This document shows, one piece after another, positions 36,601 to 46,421 of a DNA stretch of 64,000 bases. The position numbers and the translations under genes were made by a program. The stretch's first letter is position 1, and each line of letters starts with the position of its first letter. The notes under the pieces are model-generated. The model was not told the DNA's origin. It saw nothing but the letters and a program-made list of their open reading frames with translations, and did no database searches. This stretch comes from Blastocladiella emersonii ATCC 22665 (lineage: Eukaryota; Blastocladiomycota; Blastocladiomycetes; Blastocladiales; Blastocladiaceae). Where the stretch lies: assembly GCA_025594325.1 (NCBI GenBank), contig JANHCV010000004.1:2356001-2420000 (forward strand), written 5' to 3'.

Positions 36601-39073
36601 GCTGGGCAAGACGATCCAGACGATCGCGCTGCTCGCGCACCTCGCCGACGTGGGCGACTGGGGCCCGCACCTGGTCGTGGTCCCGACCAGCGTCATGCTC
36701 AACTGGGAGATGGAGTTCAAGAAGTTCTGCCCCGGGCTCAAGATCCTCACCTACTACGGCAGCGCCAAGGAGCGCAAGGACAAGCGCGCCGGGTGGACCC
36801 GGCCGGGCGCGTTCCACGTCTGCATCACGTCGTACCAGCTCGCCGTCGCCGACGCGTCCGTCTTCAAGCGCAAGCACTGGGGGTACATGGTCCTCGACGA
36901 GGGACACATGGTCAAGAACTTTCGGTCGCAGCGGTGGCAGACGCTGCTCCACTTTCGCACACGGCATCGGCTGCTGCTCACCGGTACGGCTGGCTGTTCG
37001 CTTTGCGGGTGTGCGCGAGACTGACTCGGACTCGCACGCCAACGTGTAGGCACGCCGCTGCAGAACAACCTCAACGAGCTGTGGTCGCTGCTCTACTTTC
37101 TGCAGCCCGGCGGCGAGAACTCGCTTGAGCAGCAGCAGTGGCAGGCATGGCTGCGGCCCATCGACGAGTTCATCAGCCGGAGTGGGGGCGTCGGCGGCGC
37201 CGACGCAGCGACCGCGAGCACGTCGCCCGAGATCATGGAGACGATCGGCAAGCTGCACACGCTGCTGCGGCCGTACCTGCTGCGGCGGCTCAAGGCCGAC
37301 GTCGAGAAGCAGCTGCCCGCCAAGTACGAGCACGTCCTGTACTGCGCGCTGTCCAAGCGCCAGCGGTTCCTGTACGACGACTACATGAGCCGCGCCACGA
37401 CTCGCGACACCATGGCGTCGGGCAACCTCCTCAGCATCATCCACTGCCTCATGCAGCTGCGCAAGGTGTGCAACCACCCCGACCTGTTCGCCCCGCGGCC
37501 CATCATGTCCCCGCTCGTCGTCGCCCGCGGCGCCACGTACGAGACCGCGTGGCATGCCGTCGTAAACGGCACCTGGACCGTCCCCGCGCGTACGGTGCCC
37601 AGCATGTTCCTCTTCGACCACGACGCGCGCGCGGTTGCGGCCGCGCAGGAACTCGACCCGCACGCCGCGCTGCTCGTGGTCCGCGACGAGGCCGCGTCCG
37701 CTGCCGCCGCGGCGTTCCGGGCGCGGTCCGTCAGCGACGCCGCCGGGTACCGCACGCTCCGCGCCGCCGCCGACCGGCTGCGGGAGCGGCAGCTCGTGCG
37801 CGTCGCGGCCAACTGGGACCGCACCGCCACCGTCAACCGCGCGCGGATCCACGGCCGCCACGCGCTGTACCCGGCGCTCGACGCGCTCACGTCGTCGCCC
37901 GCGTTCCGCGTCGGGTCCGTGTTCCCGCTCGTCCGCGTCGCGGCGCCCGCCGTCCTCGCCGACTCGGTTGGCAAGTTCGCCATGTGCACGCAGCAGGTGC
38001 GCGTGGTCGAGGCGTGGCCTGCCGGGTGGCACCCGCTCGCGGGCGTGTATCCCGGTGATCTCGCCCCCGCGGCGGCGGCGGAGCGGGTCGGCGGCGACGA
38101 CGGTGCGCTATGTGCGCTGCTCGACCGCGCGCGGGTCGCGCAGTCGCTGCACTTCCCCGACAAGTACCTGGTGCAGTACGACGCGGGCAAGCTGCAGACC
38201 CTGGCGCGGCTGCTGCCGCAGCTGCACCGCGAGGGCCACCGGGTGCTGATCTTCACGCAGATGACGCGGATGCTGGACGTGCTCGAGCACTTCCTCAACC
38301 TGCACGGGTTCAAGTATTTCCGGCTCGACGGGTCGACCAAGCCCGCGCAGCGGCAGCTGCTCACGGACCGGTTCAACCGCGACGCGCGCATCTTCGCCTT
38401 CATCTCGTCGACGCGTGCCGGCGGGGTTGGGATCAACCTGACGGGCGCCGACACGGTCGTCTTCTACGACGGCGACTGGAACCCGAGCGCCACGGCGCAG
38501 GCCGAGGCCCGCGTGCACCGCATCGGGCAGTCCCGCGAGTGTCACGTCTACCATCTCGTCACTCGCCACACGGTCGAGGAGAATATCCTGCGCAAGTCCA
38601 ACCAGAAGCGCCACCTCGACCGGCTCGTCATCCAGGACGGCGAGTTTACCACCGACCACCTTCTCGCGGGCGCGGCGGGGACCGAGGGCGGCGGCGGTGG
38701 AGGCGAGGCCGCGATCGACTGGCGTAGCATGCTCGAGGTCGCCGCCGAGCGCGGCCAGGTCGACTCGATCCTCGCGGCCGCCGAAGACGCCGAGGACGTG
38801 GCGGCACTCCGCGCGCAGCAGTCGGAGCTGCGCGCCGCGGGGCAGATAGACGGCGACCTGTTCCGCGACACGGCGGCCGGATCGGCGTCGGCTAGCGCGG
38901 CAGCGGCAAGCGGTGCGCAAGCGGGCACCGAGGCCATGGAAGTGGACGGCGGCAGCGGCGGCGGCAGCGAGGCGACCGAGCGGCCGAGCATCATGTCGAT
39001 CGACGACTTCATGTTCCGGCACCGGTGCCACGAGACGCTCGGCGAGTTTGACCCGGCGTGGTTGTTGGAGTGA
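33689..39073 (+). CDS. SWR1: SWR1-type SNF2 ATPase (SRCAP/Swr1 chromatin remodeller)
   Basis: Two exons (33689-36983, 37050-39073) with a 66-nt intron give 1772 aa. An RGG-like stretch near 90-110 and a long disordered Pro/Ala-rich part precede an HSA-like helical region (about 590-700, DHWWFVLNEMKRVRGLVLE..). An acidic segment follows. The ATPase starts about 935 (LREYQQAGVNWLVTLYE) with DEMGLGKT, a DEGH Walker B and LLLTGTPLQNNLNELWSLLYFL. A roughly 280-residue insert separates the two RecA lobes, the hallmark of the INO80/SWR1 class. Lobe 2 has RLDGSTKPAQRQLL, STRAGGVGINLTGAD, QAEARVHRIGQ and the SWR1-type SNQKRHLDRLVIQDGEFTTD. SWR1 exchanges H2A.Z into nucleosomes. DEGH replaces the usual DEAH/DEAQ, which is noteworthy but tolerated in related ATPases. 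Confidence 0.93.
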
Positions 39074-39419
39074 GATTCATTCGTTCAAAAGAGTAAAAGT
39101 GTACAGTTTTGTCTTCATCCACAAGGTCTCTCGGGCGAGGAATGTCTCGCGCCTCGCATCGCGGCGCGGCGCGCGGTGAGAGACGCGTCGGCGTTCCCAC
39201 GTGATGGCCGCGAGCGACGCGTTCCTCCCCGCGCTGAGGCGGCCGCCCTTCTCCGCGACCTCGCAACGAACGTCTCGGCGCGCTGAGCTGAAAGCATCCT
39301 GCAACCCATGTATCTGAGCCCGCGCGCTTGCCGCAACCCGCCAGCAGCAGCACACCACTAGACGCGGACACTCGAACCCAACGCGCGCTGCCTCGACCGC
39401 AGCCCCCTACCTCGCCGCC
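39074..39419. other. intergenic: SWR1 3' end and LMBR1-family promoter
   Basis: 346 bp without a gene. It contains a GAGACGCG motif at 39180-39187 and a CACGTG at about 39199-39204, both about 220-240 bp before the next start codon. Confidence 0.4.
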
Positions 39420-41167
39420 ATGGTCGACATTGTCCTCCTGATCACGTCCATCGTGTTCGGGTGCCTGGTCGTCCTAGGGAGTATCTACTTCCTGGTCTAC
39501 TTCCAGCACCCGGACGACAAGTGGGTCGCGTGGTTTCCAAAAATCGTCGTCGTGCGTAACACCCGCAAGCAGCACGGACTGCGTCGGACAGTACACTAAG
39601 CACCTGGAATGTAGGTCGCAGGCTTCTCCGTATCGTGCTACAACATCTTCCTGCTGCCGCTCGATGTCGCGAACCAGGGCGGCCAGTACGTGGCGACGGG
39701 CGGGATCCCCATGAACATCATCAACCTCGTCTTCTTCATCACCACCGTGTGCCTCGCCGCCGTCATGGTGCCGTTCGTCATGTTCTACTACGAGGGCGTC
39801 GACGACAGCGACAGCGAGACGGACACGACGTACGTCCTTTCTCGCGTGGTTCGTCCGCATCGACGACGGCCAAGCTAACGCTTATCGAACAGCTCGACGG
39901 GCGGCCAGATCGTGTACGCGTTCAAGTGGATCATCCCGACGCTCATCGTGATCGGGATCATCGACTACATTCTGTGGGCGTACCTGGCCTTCGTCAACGT
40001 CGAGTACGTGAACCTGACGAGCACGCTGGTCGACGGCGACAAGGTATCGCTGCTGAGCTGCGCCAACAAGGCGTGCGCGGCGACCAAGGGCATCGACGTG
40101 ATCCAGGTGTCGCCGCTGGTCTCGACCGTGGCGTTCGCGACGCTGATCGGCTGGGTCCTGTTCTCCGTGTTCAGCGGGGTCGGGCTCGTGTCGCTGCCCT
40201 TCGACCTGCTCATGGAGTTCAAGCACCGGCCCAAGCCCATTAAGGCCGACGTGTACGCGGCCCGCAAGAAGATCATTGGCGAGCAGGCCGCCATCCTGAT
40301 GCAGGCCGCCGAGGACATGAACGCCGAGCGCGCGGGCATGGCCAAGATGGCCCGGTCCACGTTCAACAAGAAGGCACGCAACCTGCGCAAGCGCGAGGCC
40401 GAGTTCAAGCGCGACGTGCTGCTCCTCGAATCGCACTACCGCATCCTCGAGGAGAGCTACAAGAGCCCCGGCGTGCGCATCCTGTGGGAGCTGTTCAAGG
40501 CCCTGGTCGGCTTCGTTGGGTACGCTTTTGGCGAGACTGGCGCGTCCCGCACGCGCACGATTGACCGACGCTCGCCTCGACGCGTAGCATCTTCCTGTCC
40601 TTCTTCTGGGTCCTGCACATCTGCCTGTACATGATCCCGCCCATGTTCGGGTCGCTGTCGCTGACGTCGTTCCTCAACGACTTTTTCCTGTCGGTCGGCA
40701 ACATCCCATTCGTGGGGGTGGCGCTGTACGCGCTCTTCACCTTCTGGCTGCAGCTGTGCGTGATCAAGGGCACGACCAAACTCGGCATGCGCATCCTGTT
40801 CATCACCATCCACCCGATGCGCATCGGCGAGACCATGATGTCGTCCATGGTCTTCAACGTCGGCCTCATCCTTTTCTCGTCGCTCGCCGTTGCCCAGTTT
40901 TCGACCATGGCGTTTGCCGACTATGCGCGGTACACGAGCTCGCAGAGTACGTTACCGCGTGGGTGTGCCTTGATGGACGCGTACTGACTGCGAGAGCGTG
41001 TAGCCATCTTCGTGTCCATGATCCGCAACCTGCGCGAGCTCAAGTACTGCTACAACATCCTCATCTTCGTGATCCTCGCCTTCGTCTTCCTCACGACCAT
41101 CCACAGCATCTACAAGCCGTACACGCGACAGCAGGCCAAGGGCAAGAACATTGCCATCAAGTTCTGA
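39420..41167 (+). CDS. LMBR1/LMBD1-family multi-pass membrane protein
   Basis: Five exons (39420-39551, 39615-39829, 39893-40519, 40588-40946, 41004-41167) with introns of 57-68 nt give 498 aa. There are about nine hydrophobic segments. The first (MVDIVLLITSIVFGCLVVLG), the acidic loop after YYEGVDDSDSE, and the central cytosolic coiled region (FKHRPKPIKADVYAARKKI to NLRKREAEFKRDV) follow the LMBR1 family order. Animal relatives are the lysosomal cobalamin exporter chaperone LMBD1 and the LIMR lipocalin receptor. The fungal function is unknown, and I would not assume vitamin B12 transport. All splice joins keep frame. Confidence 0.87.
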
Positions 41168-41269
41168 GTCGTAGTCGGCGTGGGCAGTGCAAATTTGACG
41201 TTTTTCCTCACTTCTGCTGTGCGTCTCGAGACCAATTGGGAGGGCAAAACTGGTGATATTCGATCCGAA

Positions 41270-41983
41270 TCAGGCGCGGTACGCGACGTCGGACGCGACG
41301 GCGTCGCGGCACAGGTACTCGACGGCCTCGGCGACAAACGCGTTGAGCTCGTCCTGGGAGTAGGGCGAGCCGACGGGCGGGACGTGGAGGAACAGGACAC
41401 GGCCCTGGTGCGCCTCGTCGTGGAACTGCGTGCTGAGGTACGACGACGTGGTGTAGGTGAAGTCGCACAGGTACTGCCCGGCGTTCTCGGACACCTCGAC
41501 GGCCCACTTGTCGCCGCCGCTCAGCACCGTGACCATGCGGTCGAGGTCGAGGCGCGTCTCGTACACGTCCTTGGCGTCGTCGGCGACGATCGCATTCTGG
41601 ATCGGCGTGGCGCCCTCGGCGCCGTCGGCGCGTGACGTCCACACGTAGTCGCCGCGCACGTCGTGCGACTTGTACCCCGTGTTCTTGGCGTACCGCTCGA
41701 GGCGGAACTTGCCGGGCAGCCCGACGCCGACGTGCAGGACAAAGTCCGGGCGGTGCGCCGCCCACACGGCAGGGATGTGCTCGCGCACGTACTCGTACGC
41801 GACCTCGACCTTGGTCAGCGTCACCAGTTCGACGCCCGCGGGCGGCGTCACGGTCGCACGGACGTGCTCGGCGGCGATGTTGGACGGGTTCGTCGTGTGG
41901 TGCAGGAACGGGCCGAAGCCGGTCACCACGATGGTCTTCTTGGGGGTCTCGGTGGTCGCCGTCGTCATGGTCGTCAGCTGCAT
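41270..41983 (-). CDS. pyroglutamyl-peptidase I (C15 family)
   Basis: Single-exon gene of 237 aa, with an alternative in-frame start five codons downstream (41968). It has the family's TGFGPF motif, LHVGVG followed by LERYAKNTGY, the nucleophile Cys in ENAGQYLCD, and a downstream His in VLFLHVPP. These match the Cys-His-Glu arrangement of C15 cysteine peptidases, which remove N-terminal pyroglutamate from peptides in the cytosol. It ends 102 bp from the convergent LMBR1-family gene. A CT-rich stretch lies just upstream of its start. Confidence 0.92.
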   Translation of the reverse strand: MQLTTMTTATTETPKKTIVVTGFGPFLHHTTNPSNIAAEHVRATVTPPAGVELVTLTKVEVAYEYVREHIPAVWAAHRPDFVLHVGVGLPGKFRLERYAKNTGYKSHDVRGDYVWTSRADGAEGATPIQNAIVADDAKDVYETRLDLDRMVTVLSGGDKWAVEVSENAGQYLCDFTYTTSSYLSTQFHDEAHQGRVLFLHVPPVGSPYSQDELNAFVAEAVEYLCRDAVASDVAYRA

Positions 41984-42431
41984 GTGTTTTGGGGTTGGTG
42001 GGGGAGAGAGAGCGGGGATCGACGAGCGGCGCGAGGATGAACGGCGACGCTGACTTGAGGTCCTCGTCTCAACGGCAAAACCAAAGGCTTGGTCACGCGG
42101 TGTCGCGACTCAAGCCTCGTCGCGTCTCGCGGGCGCGGCGCGTCTCTCGCTTTCATCGCGGTGGCCGAAGATGTCGTGAGGTCGCCGAGTGTTGCGGTCA
42201 AGTCGGCGGCCGGGTGAGACGCGTGGATTGCGGTTTGCTCAACTTGATCGAGGCCGTGATCCAGCGCGTCGCGGTCGCGCCGCCGTTCATGTACGGAAGG
42301 ACAGGTATCTGCACTCAAACTCTGCGGCGAGGCGACCGCAATGCGAACGCTCGCGTCGGCAGACGGCGAGCATATAGTTGGCCGACTCCTCGCTGCCGTC
42401 TCGCACCTTAAACTGTAACATCGACTTGACC
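41984..42431. promoter_or_regulatory. 448-bp divergent promoter region (peptidase / PAN gene)
   Basis: This contains three copies of the GAGACGCG/CGCGTCTC motif (42121-42128, 42139-42146, 42216-42223), the densest cluster in the window, plus a CT-rich block next to the peptidase start. No coding sequence was found. Confidence 0.45.
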
Positions 42432-43187
42432 ATGGCCGACTTGAGTTTCCCGCCGACTTCCTTCTTCATCGGCAGTTGCGTTGCTGGCGTTTCCGCATCG
42501 CTGTTCCCTGTTCCAGCGCCAGTATCGTGGATGCGCTTCAGCACGTCCGAGCACCTCCCCAACGCGCTTGACTGCGCCACGGCCTGCACCAAAAGCCGCG
42601 AGTGCCGCTTTGCCGCGCTTCAAGTCGTCGACGCGAAGCAGTTTGCGTGCACGCTGGCCACGGTTCCCGACGTTCGGAGCCAGCTGATGCCCGCCGCCGT
42701 GCCGACCGAGGCGTGTCACCTCCCCAAGTACGGATCAGTGATCCCATCAAGCTCCGTGACGGATCAATACGTCCCGTGCGACCCGCCTCGCCACCTCTTC
42801 CGGCCCTCGCGCGTCGCTGACAGCGCCTCGCTGATCGAGTGCCGCGACGAGTGCGCCAAGGCCGCGTCGTGCGTTGCTGCAAACTACCTCAAAAAGTCGG
42901 CCAAGTGCCAGATCCTCGACCTGCCCGGCGTCCCGCGTGCATCGCTGAGCGACCAGGTCCTCCCGCACGCGATCGTGGTGTGGCCAAGTAACGCGACGGT
43001 CAGCGACGTGCCGGGCGCCGTGTCTTTGCAGCAGGCGATGATTGAGCAGCGGGTCAAGCTGTCGCGCGCGACGGTGACCAAGATGCAGAACTTTGATGGG
43101 CCGACGAGCCTTGGCGGCGCCGTGGGGATCACTTGGTCGATCAATTTGGTGATCGCCGCGTTTCTCCTCCTTCAAATGGTGTGCTAG
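42432..43187 (+). CDS. Cys-rich surface protein with two PAN/apple-like modules
   Basis: 251 aa from the ATG at 42432 (ACCATGG context). Two Cys-spaced modules are visible: ALDCATACTKSRECRF... (about 38-75) and LIECRDECAKAASCV... (about 135-170). They resemble PAN/apple domains, which bind proteins or carbohydrate. The C-terminus is a hydrophobic stretch (VGITWSINLVIAAFLLL) ending almost at the stop, as in GPI-anchored or tail-anchored proteins. The N-terminus is only weakly signal-like, so an upstream exon may be missing. A 60-nt intron (43179-43238) could splice this frame past its stop into the kelch exons, making one longer protein. I cannot decide between one and two genes. Confidence 0.55.
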   Translation: MADLSFPPTSFFIGSCVAGVSASLFPVPAPVSWMRFSTSEHLPNALDCATACTKSRECRFAALQVVDAKQFACTLATVPDVRSQLMPAAVPTEACHLPKYGSVIPSSSVTDQYVPCDPPRHLFRPSRVADSASLIECRDECAKAASCVAANYLKKSAKCQILDLPGVPRASLSDQVLPHAIVVWPSNATVSDVPGAVSLQQAMIEQRVKLSRATVTKMQNFDGPTSLGGAVGITWSINLVIAAFLLLQMVC

Positions 43188-43238
43188 ATATATATTCCTG
43201 TAGAGACTCGTCTTCCACGGGCAGCTCTTCTCGAGTAG

Positions 43239-44786
43239 AGACGCGTCGCTTCCAACGAGCGCATCTACGTCGTCCGCGGTGCCTCGGCCGCCGTGCTCGA
43301 TCTCACCGCCGAGTGGCGCATCGACGTCGCTCCGTTCCCCGTGACGGACCGCTGGAACCCGTACACGAACCAGACCAAGTCGGAGTGGCCTGCGGCCTAC
43401 CGCTCGGCCGCTCCTGACGCCGAAGGAAAGTGGACGAACCTGCTTGGCAACAGCGCCGCCAACGAGGCCGTGCGCTGGGTTCCTCTTGTCCAACCTACGA
43501 ATGCGGCCGAGCTCAACGAGACGGTCGTCCTACGCGGTTACCCGCTCGCCAAGGGTGGGAACGCGTCCGAGGTGATCCGCCTCGGCCGCGCCAACTCCAG
43601 CGACACTTCCAGTGCCGTAAACGTTACGTCCAAGACCCGGGTAGCGTCGACGCTCGAGGCCGCCATCGACTGGGCCTCGGTCAGCATGAGCACGACCTCG
43701 TACTCGGCCGCCGTCAACGCGACGACCTACATTCTTGACAACAAGAGCGATCTCTATTCAATGGACACGGTGCGCTGAGCTCGATTTAGCCGCGTGAAAG
43801 CTCGGGCTAACGTAAGACTCGTCGTGTAGACGGGCAACCTGACGCTGCTTACTCCCGCGACCTCGATTGTGCCCCCGCCACGCTCTCATGGCGCTCTCGC
43901 CGCGCTCACCAACACAACGCTTATCCTTGTGGGTGGTACCAACGGAACGTCCACGGTGCTTGGCGACGTGTGGATGTTCGACCTTCGTTCGCGCATCTGG
44001 TCGCCTGTACGTTAACCTTCTCTGCAATCGGCGGGTTGATTTGTCTAACTCTCCGTCGTCTAGACCCGTTCGGGTCTGATTGAGCCGCGCGCCTTCCACC
44101 AAATTGCCGTGTACAACTCTGGCTCGCGCGATAAAGCACCCTCAGGTGAATACGACTGCCAGTTCGTCATCGTCTACGGCGGTGCCTCTGTGGTCTCGTC
44201 CGCCGCGCCGTCCACGCCGCTGCAGCCGCTCGCCATGGAGGCGATCATGACGTACCCGGGCTGGTATCCGTCTCGCCAGATCGATACGGTTCCAAAGCTC
44301 GCGACGACGACGCCGCCAGTGCTGGCCCTGTATCGCGGCGGTGGTGGCGGTGTATCCGGCACGTCCCTTGCGGTGTTTTCGAGCCCAGCACCCGGCGCCG
44401 TCAACTCCAACAACACGGCACTCCCGTTCATGATGTTTTGGCCCAGCATTCCGCTTGGCACCAACAGGACTCAGCTCGATGTTGTTCCTGCCAAGCGTGG
44501 TTGGGGCGGAAGTCTGCATCACTTTGACCCGAACCCGCCTGGGGAGCGCTGGAACATGGACGGCATTGGTTGGTTGATTGCGTTGACAATCTTTGTGTTG
44601 CTGGGCGGTGCCGCTGCGGCCGGGTTCCTGTGCTTCGGGTGCATGAAGATGTCGTACAAGGAGAATCAGCGCGCGCAGGCGACGCACCGCGCCAAGCTCG
44701 AGGAGGCCCAGGCCAAGGCCACGGCGCCGCTCGCGGCCACGTCGGACGGTGCGGCGGCGAATGCTGGCTCGGACGAGGCCGTTTGA
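43239..44786 (+). CDS. kelch-like repeat type I membrane protein (5' end unresolved)
   Basis: Three exons (43239-43769, 43830-44006, 44064-44786) with 60- and 57-nt introns encode a beta-propeller-like ectodomain. It opens RRVASNERIYVVRG..VLDLTAEW and has one clear kelch motif (RSHGALAALTNTTLILVGG, then DVWMFDLRSRIW). It carries many N-glycosylation sequons, a transmembrane helix (GIGWLIALTIFVLLGGAAAAGFL) and a short charged cytoplasmic tail of about 55 residues. No ATG exists between the TATA-like 43188-43200 and the coding frame, so the N-terminus must come from an upstream exon, most simply the end of the PAN-like frame. In zoosporic fungi such surface kelch proteins are common, but their roles are unknown. 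Confidence 0.65.
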
Positions 44787-44994
44787 TGTTGTCTTGACAT
44801 GATTTTTTTATTGGCGCACGCTACTATACTCTTTTTTTGCGGTCGTTTCTTGCTCGTCGCCGTCGGTGAGCTGCGAAGTGAGTCGCGTCGTTCATCTCGA
44901 CGTGATCACACCAGACGAGCGAGCGACGTCGCGACTTCGTGTGAGTCGCTCGCCTCGAAGCGCGGTCGAGCTCCTGCTCGCGACTCTGTATGCC

Positions 44995-46233
44995 ATGTAT
45001 CAACACGAACCAATCATGAACTCCATGCAACACGCCATGCACAAATTTCCGCGCGACGTCATTGAGCGTATCCTTGTGCACGCCATCATGCTGGACGTCC
45101 GCGGGACCGACCCGCTGCCGCTTCTCCGCGTCGCTCCCGGTCTCTCGAACCTGCGCCGCACCGTGCTCCGCTACTCGCTCCATGCTCGGCTTCAACGGGC
45201 CCTCGAGCCGCCGCGCGCGGTGCTCCGCGGCAAGTTGTTGGAGCACTGCGGTCCGTCGCCCGACTTGGACCAGTCGGCGTTTTACCTCTCGCTCCTCGTC
45301 GCTAGTAACCGAAAAGACCTCATGGAGGCGTGGAACAAGCGCAAACTCGACGGAACATGCTTGGCGCTGGTCGACGTCGCGTCGGCCGCGGGCCGTGTTG
45401 GCGTGCTCAAGTACCTCCACTCGCGCAAGCTCATCAAGAAGAGCAACTACACGGAGCGCGCCATTGACGACGCTGCCGCCGCGGGCCACCTCGCCATCTT
45501 GCGGTGGTGGGAGCAGTCGGGCCTTCCGCGCAAGGCGACTGAGCGCGCGTTCTTTGGCGCTGTCGAGAGCAACGACCCCGCTGTCCTCGACAAGGTCCAC
45601 GAGCTGGATCTCGACGCGATCGTACGTTTCGAGGATGGAATGGACCTCCCCTTGTACGCGCTCGAGATCGGCAGCTTTCGGATCATTGACGAGTGGTCGG
45701 GCCAGAACGAGAGCGGCGGGTGGACGCGCGAGCTCGACTGGGGCGCCTACATCCCTGGCGAGCTCAGCTGCGGGAAACTGTCGGCCGCCGCGTTCGACTG
45801 GCAGTACCGCGTCGTGTCGATCGAGTACCTCCACCCGTACCTCCAGCACGGGTACAATCTCGATCTCCGCTGCAAGTACGAGCGCGACGCTACTTCTCGC
45901 GAGCCGCCAATCAAGCTCCCACTCGTCGACCGCGCCGTCGAGTTCTGGCGGTACGTCGTGATGTGCGCGACCGAGGCCAACGCGGTCGCGGTGCTAGACT
46001 GGGCCGCCGCGACGCTTCCCGCGCAGTATGTTGTCTGCCCGGCCGGTTGGATGTGCGTCAACGGCAAGGACGACGACGAGGCCGCGGTCCTGGCCCGCCT
46101 CCAGTGGTGGAAGGACTCGGAGATCCCGCTCAAGCTCGACTTTTGTGATCGCGCAGTCGCGGACGCGGCTGAGCTTGGGTTTGACGGGGTGGTTGCGTGG
46201 TGGCGCGACTCGGGCCTTGGTTCACGAGCGTAG
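44995..46233 (+). CDS. ankyrin-like repeat protein with possible F-box-like N-terminus
   Basis: Single-exon frame of 412 aa starting at ATG 44995. The N-terminus (FPRDVIERILVHAIMLDVRG) looks like the opening helix of an F-box-type or similar domain. The rest is made of degenerate helical repeats with the wording I associate with ankyrin-like proteins of zoosporic fungi: VASAAGRVGVLKYLHS, DDAAAAGHLAILRWWEQSGL, ARLQWWKDSEIPLKL, DAAELGFDGVVAWWRDSGL. Such repeats serve protein binding. If the F-box call is right it would be a substrate receptor of an SCF ligase, but that is speculative. A downstream in-frame ATG (45016) is also possible. Confidence 0.75.
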   Translation: MYQHEPIMNSMQHAMHKFPRDVIERILVHAIMLDVRGTDPLPLLRVAPGLSNLRRTVLRYSLHARLQRALEPPRAVLRGKLLEHCGPSPDLDQSAFYLSLLVASNRKDLMEAWNKRKLDGTCLALVDVASAAGRVGVLKYLHSRKLIKKSNYTERAIDDAAAAGHLAILRWWEQSGLPRKATERAFFGAVESNDPAVLDKVHELDLDAIVRFEDGMDLPLYALEIGSFRIIDEWSGQNESGGWTRELDWGAYIPGELSCGKLSAAAFDWQYRVVSIEYLHPYLQHGYNLDLRCKYERDATSREPPIKLPLVDRAVEFWRYVVMCATEANAVAVLDWAAATLPAQYVVCPAGWMCVNGKDDDEAAVLARLQWWKDSEIPLKLDFCDRAVADAAELGFDGVVAWWRDSGLGSRA

Positions 46234-46421
46234 ACGTCGCGTGTTGTGGTCGAGAAACAGATATACCCACTTGTGTGAGCCCGCGATGCGGGGAAGGTCA
46301 GCGAGTGGAGACGCATCGTGATTGCCGCGAGACATCGACGGTCGAGCTGCACGGACACGATTGATAGAGAAACAAGTTGACTAGATATATAGAAACACTC
46401 CCTCTGCTCCCAGCACCACCC

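Noticed and set aside
39420-41167. Calling the LMBR1-family gene a vitamin B12 exporter
   Set aside because: Family membership is clear, but animal LMBD1 function cannot be carried over to fungi from sequence alone.
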